Assembly (NCBI GenBank): GCA_965203525.1
Contig: OZ241898.1
Span: 3,658,001 to 3,722,000, forward strand
DNA length: 64,000 nt
Origin: WTFV01 sp965203525
GTDB lineage: Bacteria > Acidobacteriota > Vicinamibacteria > Vicinamibacterales > UBA8438
Reading direction: 5' to 3'
Shown here: positions 47,965 to 55,314 of the stretch, piece after piece
How the letters are laid out: every line of letters starts with the position of its first letter
Numbering within the stretch: position 1 is the first letter of the stretch
Made by a program: the position numbers and the translations under genes
Notes under the pieces: model-generated
Told to the model about the DNA's origin: nothing
What the model saw: only the letters and a program-made list of their open reading frames with translations
The model's database searches: none

Positions 47965-48795
47965 ATGCGACCGATGCACTACGGCGGCAGCCACTACTCG
48001 TTCGGGCCGGGACTGATGACGCCCGTGGTCAAGATGCTGCTCTGGACCAACGTCGGGCTGTTCCTGCTGACCGAGCTGATCCCGCCGGCCTTCTACTGGC
48101 TCACCGGGATCTTCGGCCTCACGCCGCGGGCGGTCGTGAGCCGGTTCTGGGTCTGGCAGCCGGTCACCTACATGTTCCTGCACGGCGGCATGGGACACGT
48201 CCTGCTGAACATGCTGGTGCTCTGGATGTTCGGCGTGCAGCTCGAACGGCTGTGGGGCTCCCGCTTCTTCCTGCGCTACTACTTCGTCACCGGCGTCGGG
48301 GCGGGGCTGTCGACCATCGCGGTGTCGCTGCTGCCGTTCGCCTTCGCCGACCCGACCTGGACCGCGGTGACGATCGGCGCCTCCGGCGCGATCTACGGGC
48401 TCCTGATGGCGTTCGCGCTGTACTACCCGGACACGCCGATCCTGATGTTCTTCCTCTTTCCCGTGCCCGCGAAGTACTTCGTGATGATCATCGGCGCCAT
48501 CGCGTTCCTCTCCGTGCCGCGGGGCGGCGGCGTCGCCCACGTCGCGCACCTGGGCGGGCTGGTGGTCGGCTACCTGTACCTGACGCGCATGCGGAGCGTG
48601 TCGGCGGGACGGCTCGGGGGCGGCCGGATCGGCCTGGGGCGCATCGGCGTCGTCGCCGACGTCAAGTACCGCTACGTCAAGTGGAAGATGGCCCGGCTTC
48701 GCAAGCGCTTCAACGTCCACGAGGGCCGCGGCGGCCGGGACTGGAACGACTATCCGCGCGGCGGCGGCGGCAACTGGAGCGACCGCGTGCACTAG
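47965..48795 (+). CDS. Rhomboid family intramembrane serine protease
   Basis: About 276 aa; ATG 47965 or 47956 possible (TACGAT 7 nt upstream of 47965). Six hydrophobic segments starting VVKMLLWTNVGLFLLTEL. The conserved TM1-2 loop is WQPVTYMFLHGGMGHVLLNML. The catalytic serine is in TIGASGAIYGLLMAFAL and the catalytic histidine in GGGVAHVAHLGGLVVGYLY. The cytoplasmic C-terminus is basic and Gly/Arg-rich. Cleaves transmembrane substrates; none is indicated here. Its stop overlaps the convergent cupin gene by 4 bp. Confidence 0.92.
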   Translation: MRPMHYGGSHYSFGPGLMTPVVKMLLWTNVGLFLLTELIPPAFYWLTGIFGLTPRAVVSRFWVWQPVTYMFLHGGMGHVLLNMLVLWMFGVQLERLWGSRFFLRYYFVTGVGAGLSTIAVSLLPFAFADPTWTAVTIGASGAIYGLLMAFALYYPDTPILMFFLFPVPAKYFVMIIGAIAFLSVPRGGGVAHVAHLGGLVVGYLYLTRMRSVSAGRLGGGRIGLGRIGVVADVKYRYVKWKMARLRKRFNVHEGRGGRDWNDYPRGGGGNWSDRVH

Positions 48796-49148
48796 CCGCC
48801 GGCGCGCCGGGAGGACGGCAGCCACTCCGCCCGCACCGGACAGAAGATCTCGAGCGCGAACGTGTCGTCGAGCGCCTCGGCCTGATGGCGCACGCCGGCC
48901 GGAATCACCAGCACCTCCCCTTCGCGCACGACGATCTCCTCGCCGCCGACCACGCAGCGCAGCGCACCCTCGAGCACGTACTGCAACTGCTCGCCGTCGT
49001 GCCGGTGCGCCGGCACGTGGGCGCCCCGCTTCAGATGGACCTGGACCAGCATCTGCCGCTCGCCGGCCACGATCTTCCGGGAGATCAGTTCGGTGACCTT
49101 CTCGAGATCGAGAGCGGCCCAGCGATGAACGGCGACGTTCGACGGCAT
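48792..49148 (-). CDS. Small cupin-domain protein
   Basis: 118 aa single cupin. Motif 1 GAHVPAHRHDGEQLQYVLEGALRCVVGG holds the metal His/His/Glu set; motif 2 is VLVIPAGVRHQAEAL with the last His. Similar proteins act as small-molecule binding or sugar/quercetin-like enzymes; nothing narrows the substrate. ATG 49148; convergent with the rhomboid gene and divergent from the E1 dehydrogenase. Confidence 0.85.
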   Translation of the reverse strand: MPSNVAVHRWAALDLEKVTELISRKIVAGERQMLVQVHLKRGAHVPAHRHDGEQLQYVLEGALRCVVGGEEIVVREGEVLVIPAGVRHQAEALDDTFALEIFCPVRAEWLPSSRRAGG

Positions 49149-49256
49149 CGGCTGCCTCCGGCCCGGACCGCTGGCCCGCGGCCGTTTTCTGATCGTAACT
49201 GTTGACAGCAAACGGGTTACGCCGGCCCTTGCAGGCGCCGCCGGGCGCTGCCCGCA

Positions 49257-49265
49257 TGATATGAT
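49257..49265 (+). promoter_or_regulatory. Extended -10 promoter of the E1 dehydrogenase operon
   Basis: TGATATGAT, an extended -10 (TGn plus TATGAT at 49260-49265), without a good -35. After 8 nt comes the GTG of a 21-codon ORF at 49274, again the leaderless spacing. Confidence 0.45.
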
Positions 49266-49273
49266 AGGGCGTC

Positions 49274-49339
49274 GTGCGCGACCCCCGATCGAGCCGGCCG
49301 CCGCTCCCCGCGGCCCACCCCGAGGATTCTGAGCCATGA
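49274..49339 (+). CDS. Possible leader peptide coupled to the E1 dehydrogenase (21 aa)
   Basis: GTG 49274 lies 8 nt after TATGAT. The ORF reads MRDPRSSRPPLPAAHPEDSEP, and its TGA (49337-49339) overlaps the E1 ATG (49336) as ATGA. Rich in Pro/Arg/Ser, without runs of branched-chain residues, so classical attenuation by Val/Leu/Ile is not indicated. May simply couple translation. Confidence 0.35.
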   Translation: MRDPRSSRPPLPAAHPEDSEP

Positions 49340-51486
49340 AGGGATCGACGCTCACGAGCGAGCCCGCGGCTCGCGCGGCGCTGGCGGTCGAGGATCGCGG
49401 CGGCGGTCTGACCCGCGGCCAGCTCGTCCGCTTCTACCGCACGATGCTGCTGTCGCGGCGGCTCGACGACCGGGAGCTGCAGCTCAAGAACCAGAGCCTG
49501 AGCTACTTCCAGATCAGCGGGGCCGGACACGAGGCGGTGCAGGTGGCGGCGGGACTGGCGTTGCGGCCGGGCTGCGACTGGGTGTTTCCGTACTACCGCG
49601 ACCGGGCTCTCTGCCTGACCCTGGGCCTGACGGCGTACGACATGCTGCTCAACGCCGTGGGCGCGAAGGACGACCCCAACTCCGGCGGCCGGCAGATGCC
49701 GACCCACTGGAGCGCGCCGGCGTTGCGCATCGTCTCGCCGTCGAGCGCGTGCACGACGCAGTGCCTGCACGCGGTCGGCGCCGCCGAGGCGGGCGAGCTG
49801 CTGCCGCGGCTGCCCGGCGGCGAGCCCGATCCGCCCGCCCCGAACGACGAGGTGACGCTGGTTTCGCTCGGCGACGGCCAGACGAGCGGAGGCGAGTTCT
49901 GGGAGTCGCTCAACACGGCGTGCAACAAGCGCCTGCCGGTGGTCTACCTGATCGAGGACAACGGGTACGCCATCTCCGTCCCGGTCGAAGTGCAGACGCC
50001 CGGCGGCGACGTTTCGGAGCTGGTCGAGTCGTTCCCCGGCCTGCACGTCATCCGCGTCGACGGAACCGACGGCGTGGCGAGTTTCCGGGCGATGAGCGAG
50101 GCGGTCGCCTGGGCGCGGGGCCGCTCCGGACCCGCCCTGGTCCACGCCCGCGTCACGCGGCCGTACTCGCATTCGATGTCGGACGACGAGCGGCACTACA
50201 AGAGCGCCGCCGAACGCGAGGCAGAGGCGGCGCGCGACCCGCTCCGGCGTTTCGCCGGCTTCCTGGTGGCCGCCGGCCATGCGACGGAGCGCGATCTGGA
50301 CGTGGTCGCGGACGGCGTCGACCGCGAGGTGCAGGAAGCGTCGGACCGCGCCGTCGCCGCGCCGAAGCCGGAAGCGTCGACGGCCGCGCTGTACGTCTAT
50401 TCGCCGACGGTCGACCCGGCTTCCGCCGCATTCGAGGCGCCGCCCGCCCCGGCCGCGGACGGCGCGCCGGACACCATGGTCTCCGCCATCAACCGGACGC
50501 TCCGGGACGAGATGGCGCGCGACGCCCGCATCGTCGTCTTCGGCGAGGACGTGGCGGACGCCAGCCGCCCGGAGATCCTGTCCGAGGTGACCGGCAAGGG
50601 GGGCGTCTTCAAGGCGACGCTCGGCCTGCAGCGGGCCTACGGCCACGAGCGCGTGTTCAACTCGCCGCTCGCCGAGGCGAACATCGTCGGCCGGGCGATC
50701 GGCATGGCGATCCGCGGCCTGAAGCCGGTGGTCGAGATCCAGTTCTTCGACTACATCTGGCCGGCCATGATGCAGATCCGGGACGAACTCTCCATGCTCC
50801 GTTACCGTTCGAACAACGACTGGTCCTGTCCCGTCGTCATCCGCGCGCCGATCGGCGGGTACCTGAAGGGGGGCGCCCTCTACCACAGCCAGTCCGGCGA
50901 GAGCATCTTCGCGCACTGCCCCGGTCTCCGCATCGCGTTTCCGTCGACGGCGGAGGATGCGGCCGGCCTGCTGCGCACCGCCATCCGGGCCGACGATCCG
51001 GTGCTCTTCCTGGAGCACAAGCACCTGTACCGGCAGACCTACAACAAGGGGCTCTACCCGGGACCGGACTACACCCTGCCGTTCGCCCGCGCCGCCGTCC
51101 GGCGGAAGGGGGCCGACGTCACCGTCGTGACGTGGGGCGCGCTGGTGCAGCGGTCGCTGCTGGCCGCCGAACGGGCGAGCCGGGAGGGGATCGACGTCCG
51201 GATCATCGACCTGCGGACGATCGCCCCGTACGACTGGGAAACCATCGCCGAGGCGGTGCAGGCGACCAGCCGGATCGTGATCGCCCACGAAGACCAGTTG
51301 ACGTGCGGTTTCGGCGCCGAGCTCGCGGCGCGGACGGCCGACGAGCTGTTCGAGCACCTCGACGCCCCGGTCAAGCGCGTGGCGGCGCTGGACTGCCCGG
51401 TGGCCTACAGTCCCGTGCTCGAAGAAGCCATTCTGCCGCAGGCGGACGACGTGCTCGACGCCATCCGGGTGACCGCGCGCTACTGA
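49336..51486 (+). CDS. 2-oxo acid dehydrogenase E1, fused alpha and beta subunits (branched-chain or pyruvate type)
   Basis: 716 aa thiamine-diphosphate enzyme decarboxylating a 2-oxo acid and passing the acyl group to E2. The alpha half (1-370) has SYFQISGAGHEAVQVAAGLAL, FPYYRDRALCLTLG and the TPP motif SLGDGQTSGGEFWESLNTA...IEDNGYAIS. The beta half (about 385-716) has VFGEDVADAS, ERVFNSPLAEANIVGRAIGMA, EIQFFDYIWPAMMQI and DLRTIAPYDWETI. The fusion and the YFQISGAGHEA sequence favour the branched-chain (BCKDH-like) E1. No E2 or E3 gene is nearby. Confidence 0.92.
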   Translation: MKGSTLTSEPAARAALAVEDRGGGLTRGQLVRFYRTMLLSRRLDDRELQLKNQSLSYFQISGAGHEAVQVAAGLALRPGCDWVFPYYRDRALCLTLGLTAYDMLLNAVGAKDDPNSGGRQMPTHWSAPALRIVSPSSACTTQCLHAVGAAEAGELLPRLPGGEPDPPAPNDEVTLVSLGDGQTSGGEFWESLNTACNKRLPVVYLIEDNGYAISVPVEVQTPGGDVSELVESFPGLHVIRVDGTDGVASFRAMSEAVAWARGRSGPALVHARVTRPYSHSMSDDERHYKSAAEREAEAARDPLRRFAGFLVAAGHATERDLDVVADGVDREVQEASDRAVAAPKPEASTAALYVYSPTVDPASAAFEAPPAPAADGAPDTMVSAINRTLRDEMARDARIVVFGEDVADASRPEILSEVTGKGGVFKATLGLQRAYGHERVFNSPLAEANIVGRAIGMAIRGLKPVVEIQFFDYIWPAMMQIRDELSMLRYRSNNDWSCPVVIRAPIGGYLKGGALYHSQSGESIFAHCPGLRIAFPSTAEDAAGLLRTAIRADDPVLFLEHKHLYRQTYNKGLYPGPDYTLPFARAAVRRKGADVTVVTWGALVQRSLLAAERASREGIDVRIIDLRTIAPYDWETIAEAVQATSRIVIAHEDQLTCGFGAELAARTADELFEHLDAPVKRVAALDCPVAYSPVLEEAILPQADDVLDAIRVTARY

Positions 51487-51552
51487 GACGCGGCGCCGAA
51501 AACGAAGGGAATCGTGGTGAATGCGCCGGTGCGGGCCCGCGCCGGCGGTGTC

Positions 51553-51790
51553 GCATCCCGACCCGCGCCGGCCCGACGTCGGGGAGACCGGCCCGCTTGA
51601 AGGCGCAATACCGCCCGCGCAGCGCATCCCGACCCGCGTCGGCCGCGACGCCGGGGAGACCAGCCCGCTTGAAGGCGCAATACCGCCCGCGCAACGCATC
51701 CCGACCCGCGTCGGCCGCGACGCCGGGGAGACCGGCCCGTTCGAGGACGCGGCGGCACCGCTTGCGCGGCGTATCCCGACTCGCAACCGC
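51553..51790 (+). repeat. 71-75-bp tandem repeat before the beta-propeller gene
   Basis: The motif GCATCCCGACCCGCG recurs at 51553, 51624 and 51696, and as GTATCCCGACTCGCA at 51771, with matching sequence between (GGGGAGACCGGCCCGCTTGA). The last unit merges into the signal-peptide codons of the next gene, so the gene start appears to be the source of the repeat. Confidence 0.9.
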
Positions 51791-52799
51791 GGCGGCGCTG
51801 GCGCTTGCCGCCGTCCCGTTCCCGTCCCTCTCGCCGGGCGCCGCGCACCACGTCGAGGTCCTGCGGTCGACCGGCGGCCTGCCGCCGCACGTCGTCGGCG
51901 CGTTCCGCGAGCCGAGCGTCTTCCAGCAAGCGCCCGACGGGCGGTACTTCGTGTTCGACCGGCGCGGGCAGGCGGTCCACCGCATCGACCGCGGCGGCAC
52001 GGCGGCGACCCGGCTCGTGCGGGTCGGCCCGGAGGCGGGCCGCATCCTCGGCGCGAGCACCTTCGATCTCGGCCCCGGCGCCCGCTTCGTCGTCGCCGAC
52101 GCGCCCGGAGGCCGGGAACGCGTCCAGACCTTCGATCTCGACGGCCGGCGCCTCGGCAGCTTCCGGCTCCCCGGCCGCGCCGCACCCCGCATCACGCTCG
52201 GTCCCATCGTCCTGAACGGCGTCGGCTCGCTCGAATTCACCGGCCGGTCGATACTGATGAACCAGCCGGAGATCGGCGGGCTGATCACCCGTTTCAGCCT
52301 GAACGGCCATCCGTACCAGACGTTCGGCGCCTTCCGCGCCACCGGCCACGAGGGCGACCGGGACCTGCACCTCGCGCTGAACAGCGGGCTCCCGCTGGAG
52401 GACCCGCGGGGCGACCACTATTTCGTGTTCCAGGGCGGCCGGCCGCTGTTCCGCAAGTACGACCGCACCGGCGCCCTGCTCTTCGAGCGCCACGTCGAGG
52501 GCGCGGAGCTCGACCCGCTGATCAACGCGCTGCCGACCGTCTGGCCGACGCGGCCGGACGGCGGGGGCCGGGAGCTGCCGGTGGTCTCTCCGACGATCCG
52601 CACCGCCGCGGTCGACCGCGGCGGCAACCTCTGGATCGCGCTCTCCACGCCGTTCCTCTACGTCTACGATCCGTCCGGCGAGAAGATCCGCACCGTGCGG
52701 CTGCAGGCCGCCGGCGTGTTGCGCCCGTCCAGCCTCCACTTTCCGGACGACCGGCGGCTGCTCGTCGCCCCCGGCTGCTACGAGTTCACCGTGTGGTGA
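51762..52799 (+). CDS. Predicted exported NHL/six-bladed beta-propeller-like protein
   Basis: 345 aa if started at TTG 51762 (MRGVSRLATAAALALAAVPFPSL), which gives a signal peptide; the frame is open much further upstream through the repeats, so the start is uncertain. Repeated blade-like strands: RYFVFDRRGQAVHRIDRGG, RVQTFDLDGRRLGSFRLPG, LITRFSLNGHPYQTFGAF, LFRKYDRTGALLFERHVEG, LWIALSTPFLYVYDPSGEKIRTVRL. Such proteins are common, uncharacterised envelope proteins in acidobacteria. No catalytic motif is visible. Upstream neighbour on the same strand is the E1 gene. Confidence 0.7.
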   Translation: MRGVSRLATAAALALAAVPFPSLSPGAAHHVEVLRSTGGLPPHVVGAFREPSVFQQAPDGRYFVFDRRGQAVHRIDRGGTAATRLVRVGPEAGRILGASTFDLGPGARFVVADAPGGRERVQTFDLDGRRLGSFRLPGRAAPRITLGPIVLNGVGSLEFTGRSILMNQPEIGGLITRFSLNGHPYQTFGAFRATGHEGDRDLHLALNSGLPLEDPRGDHYFVFQGGRPLFRKYDRTGALLFERHVEGAELDPLINALPTVWPTRPDGGGRELPVVSPTIRTAAVDRGGNLWIALSTPFLYVYDPSGEKIRTVRLQAAGVLRPSSLHFPDDRRLLVAPGCYEFTVW

Positions 52800-52973
52800 G
52801 CCGTGGCGGCGTCCGGCATGGCGGGCATGATCCGGAGGATGCTGCTTGGCGTCGGCCCGGCGCGAAACGAGCCGTCCGGCGGACAGGACGACGCGGTGAT
52901 CCGCATCCTGGACAACCAGCCGGGCGCCGGCGGCCACGGCGCGCGGCTGGTCAACCCGACTTTCCCGCGATCA

Positions 52974-52982
52974 TGCTATGAT
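52974..52982 (+). promoter_or_regulatory. Extended -10 promoter candidate upstream of the DNA methyltransferase
   Basis: TGCTATGAT (TGn plus TATGAT at 52977-52982), with a poor -35 (ACCCGA). It would give a 5' leader of about 50 nt before 53039. The 52800-53038 interval shows no gene. Confidence 0.4.
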
Positions 52983-53038
52983 GACCGTCCCGAACCGGTA
53001 AGCGGTCTTGCCGCGCGGGCGATTTGCAGTCGATGACG

Positions 53039-54250
53039 ATGCCTCCGACGACGACGGTGTACGACAGGCGCCGATACCGGGTAAGAAACGTCGCGGAGGC
53101 GAAGGAAGTCTCGGTCAACTATCTCAGGAGCATCGAACTGGAAAACGTCATCGGTTTCGGTTTGCCGGAAGTCGATGACCGGTACCACGTGTGGCGCGTG
53201 CCGCTGCTGAATCATGGCGGCCACAAGATAGGAGAAGCGGTTATAGATGCGCATACGAGCTTGATCCAGGAGAAGAAAACGACCGACAGGAGCGTGCTGG
53301 AAGCCCGGCTGTTGGGCCGGACGGTTGGGAAAACGAGAAAGCGCCGAGACGCCGGCGCGCCCAGGACTTCGCATTTGAGGAACACGATCGGTTTCGGGGA
53401 CAGCGAGGACCTGCTTGCGCAAACGCCGTCCGAATCGGTCGACTTGATCTTCACGTCGCCGCCTTACTACAACGCCAGACCGGAGTATTCGGACTACGTT
53501 CAGTATGAAGAATACCTTTTGAAGATGCGAAAAATCATGCGCCAGTGTCACCGCGTTCTCAACGAAGGCCGGTTCTTCGTCATGAACGTTTCCCCGGTGC
53601 TGGTCCGCCGATCGAGTCGCAACGAAGCATCGCGGAGGATCGCGGTTCCCTTCGATTTTCACAGGATATTCATCGACGAAGGATTCGAATTCGTCGACGA
53701 CATCATCTGGATGAAACCGGAGGGCGCCGGATGGGCGACAGGCCGGGGACGGCGTTTTGCCGCCGACAGGCACCCTCTGCAGTACAAGGCGGTTCCGGTG
53801 ACGGAGTACGTCCTGGTCTATCGCAAGACGACCGACAAGCTGATCGACTGGCACATCAGAAAACACCCCGACCAACGGCTCGTGGGCGCGTCACGCATCG
53901 CGGATGGATACGAAACGACGAACGTATGGAAAATCCATCCGGCTCACAGCAGGAAGCACCCGGCCGTGTTCCCCGCGGAGCTGGTCGAGAAAGTGATCAG
54001 GTATTACTCTTTCGTGCAAGACGTGGTGCTCGATCCTTTCGGCGGAATCGGCACGGTGGGCGAAGCCGCGGCAAGGCTTGACAGGCGTTTTGTACTGTTC
54101 GAAATCAACGAGGATTACATATGCGAGATCAAGAGCAGAATCGAGAGCTGGCTCAAGAACGGCGTTTGCGACGTCAACTGGATAAACTGCGACCCGGTTC
54201 GGCCGCTGAATCAGTACCTTGAGTACCGGGAGCGTGGGGATTCCGCATGA
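53039..54250 (+). CDS. DNA methyltransferase, probable N4-cytosine (beta-class), AT-richer than neighbours
   Basis: About 403 aa (ATG 53039; 53033 also possible). Motif IV comes first, DLIFTSPPYYNARPEYSDYVQYEEYLLKMR (about 139; SPPY is the form usual for N4-cytosine enzymes), and motif I is near the C-terminus in QDVVLDPFGGIGTVGEAA (about 335), then FVLFEINEDYICEIKSR. This order is the beta class. The first 100 residues are unlike the core and may recognise DNA. Codon use and base composition are clearly lower in GC than the housekeeping genes, a sign of transfer. It is followed by a small truncated gene that could be what is left of a restriction partner. Confidence 0.85.
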   Translation: MPPTTTVYDRRRYRVRNVAEAKEVSVNYLRSIELENVIGFGLPEVDDRYHVWRVPLLNHGGHKIGEAVIDAHTSLIQEKKTTDRSVLEARLLGRTVGKTRKRRDAGAPRTSHLRNTIGFGDSEDLLAQTPSESVDLIFTSPPYYNARPEYSDYVQYEEYLLKMRKIMRQCHRVLNEGRFFVMNVSPVLVRRSSRNEASRRIAVPFDFHRIFIDEGFEFVDDIIWMKPEGAGWATGRGRRFAADRHPLQYKAVPVTEYVLVYRKTTDKLIDWHIRKHPDQRLVGASRIADGYETTNVWKIHPAHSRKHPAVFPAELVEKVIRYYSFVQDVVLDPFGGIGTVGEAAARLDRRFVLFEINEDYICEIKSRIESWLKNGVCDVNWINCDPVRPLNQYLEYRERGDSA

Positions 54251-54425
54251 CCTACGAACGCGCGTAATTCGGAACATTCCACGCACCGGCGAACTCCTTG
54301 CGAAGGTGGTGTCGATGTCATAGACAGAATCGGTCATGACGTCGTAAAGGATGTCGTGACGTCGGTGTTGTGTGGAGGAAAATGTTCGCTCTTTGACTGA
54401 AGGGTTGACTCGGAGACGGTTGGCC

Positions 54426-54794
54426 ATGTCCAACGCTGAACTGCTCGTGACATTTCTCAAGTCGAACCGCGAGATTGAGAATTTCGCTCAGAACATCCCT
54501 CGCATTGTCAAGTCAGGACTGGATTCAGGGATTTCAAACGAAAGGAAACTGTTCCTGAAGTGGTGCATCGGCCTCACCGAGAAAGGGATACAGAACGTTT
54601 TGAGAGGAAAGGGTGACGAATTCGAGAATTACCTCGACGTTCTCGATAAATCGATCAGGGACGCGGCGAAGCAGTGCAGCATGGAGTACGGTGATCTCGA
54701 AGGCGTTCTGAGGATTCGTGGCGTTGAAAGCCGTGTGAAATCGCGCTGGCGCGGCGCTTTCTCGACGACGGCGGGGCGCCGCTCGACGACGTGA
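54426..54794 (+). CDS. Unrecognised small protein, probably the truncated partner of the methyltransferase
   Basis: 122 aa from ATG 54426 with GGAGAC upstream (a GTG at 54372 with 18 more codons is possible). The first 100 residues are mostly helical (MSNAELLVTFLKSNREIEN, NERKLFLKWCIGLTEKGIQN, FENYLDVLDKSIRDAAKQCS) and have the same lower GC as the methyltransferase 175 bp upstream. From about 54740 the frame runs out of register through a type I hsdR remnant, so the natural C-terminus was lost at a recombination junction. Could be the N-terminal part of a type II restriction enzyme; no motif proves it. Confidence 0.5.
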   Translation: MSNAELLVTFLKSNREIENFAQNIPRIVKSGLDSGISNERKLFLKWCIGLTEKGIQNVLRGKGDEFENYLDVLDKSIRDAAKQCSMEYGDLEGVLRIRGVESRVKSRWRGAFSTTAGRRSTT

Positions 54795-55046
54795 TCGGCA
54801 AAAGGAGTTGCTGCGGACGTTGAAGGCCGAGAAGCTCCGCGTCGACCAGTGGCGCGAGAAGGAGGCGACCCGGAGCGCCGTCCAGGTCGCCATCCACGAC
54901 TTCCTCTACAGCGACGAAACCGGCCTGCCCGCCGGCGCCTACTCGGACGAAGACGTGACGGCGCGGTCGGAAGCCGTGTTCACGCACGTCTTCCGCGCCA
55001 CCCGACCGTCACGTCGCCGTTCTACGACGACGACGCGGCGGCCTGA
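54742..55046 (+). pseudogene. hsdR 3' remnant (type I restriction subunit C-terminus)
   Basis: Pieces in three frames read as the end of HsdR: EIALARRFLDDGGAPLDDVIG (from 54742), then ELLRTLKAEKLRVDQWREKE and AIHDFLYSDETGLPAGAYSD (from about 54808), then HPTVTSPFYDDDAAA with TGA 55044-55046. At least two frameshifts (near 54800 and 54998) separate them. The rest of the gene is absent: upstream DNA belongs to the methyltransferase locus. Confidence 0.8.
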
Positions 55047-55164
55047 CGGCGGCCGGCCGGCGTGCTCACCGTCGATGTGCGAGAGCGGAACCTCTGCAGC
55101 CGATCCTGCGGGGCCTGACGGCGGCCGACCGGCGGCTCACCGCGGCTCCACCGTCACGTCGCCG
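55042..55164 (+). repeat. Direct repeat pair following hsdR remnant
   Basis: CCTGACGGCGGCCGGCCGGC at 55042 and a close copy at 55114, the second extending through CGCGGCTCCACCGTCACGTC. A third copy follows the hsdR 5' remnant at 56913. The second copy also adjoins a minus-strand scrap reading TSLIVDPPDGR at about 55163-55202. Confidence 0.8.
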
Positions 55165-55236
55165 CCCGTCGGGCGGATCGACGATCAGCGAGGTCTCCGG
55201 CATCGCGTCAGATATCATTCGGCAGGTAGTTGCCTG

Positions 55237-55314
55237 AAACGTTCCACGCGCCGACTGACCGCCGCCCGCGACCTGCTCCTGCCGTGCCTGATGAACGGGG
55301 AGATCGCAGCATGA
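55237..55314 (+). pseudogene. hsdS 3' remnant
   Basis: The last 25 codons read KRSTRRLTAARDLLLPCLMN then GEIAA, closely matching the end of the intact hsdS further right (RRLAAARDMLLPRLMNGKFAV). Its TGA overlaps the ATG of the AlbA gene (ATGA), so the order hsdS-AlbA gene was once an operon. No target-recognition domain remains. Confidence 0.75.

Noticed and set aside
49202..49230. TTGACA at 49202 as -35 of the E1 promoter
   Set aside because: No -10 hexamer lies 16-18 bp downstream; the extended -10 at 49257 is a better candidate.
47626..52185. 1500-codon minus-strand frame over the rhomboid and E1 genes
   Set aside because: Arg/Gly-rich antisense frame without any domain; the plus-strand genes have complete family motifs.
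52803..53036. 77-codon plus-strand ORF before the m4C methyltransferase
   Set aside because: No ribosome site, no recognisable domain, and it spans the promoter of the methyltransferase; treated as non-coding.
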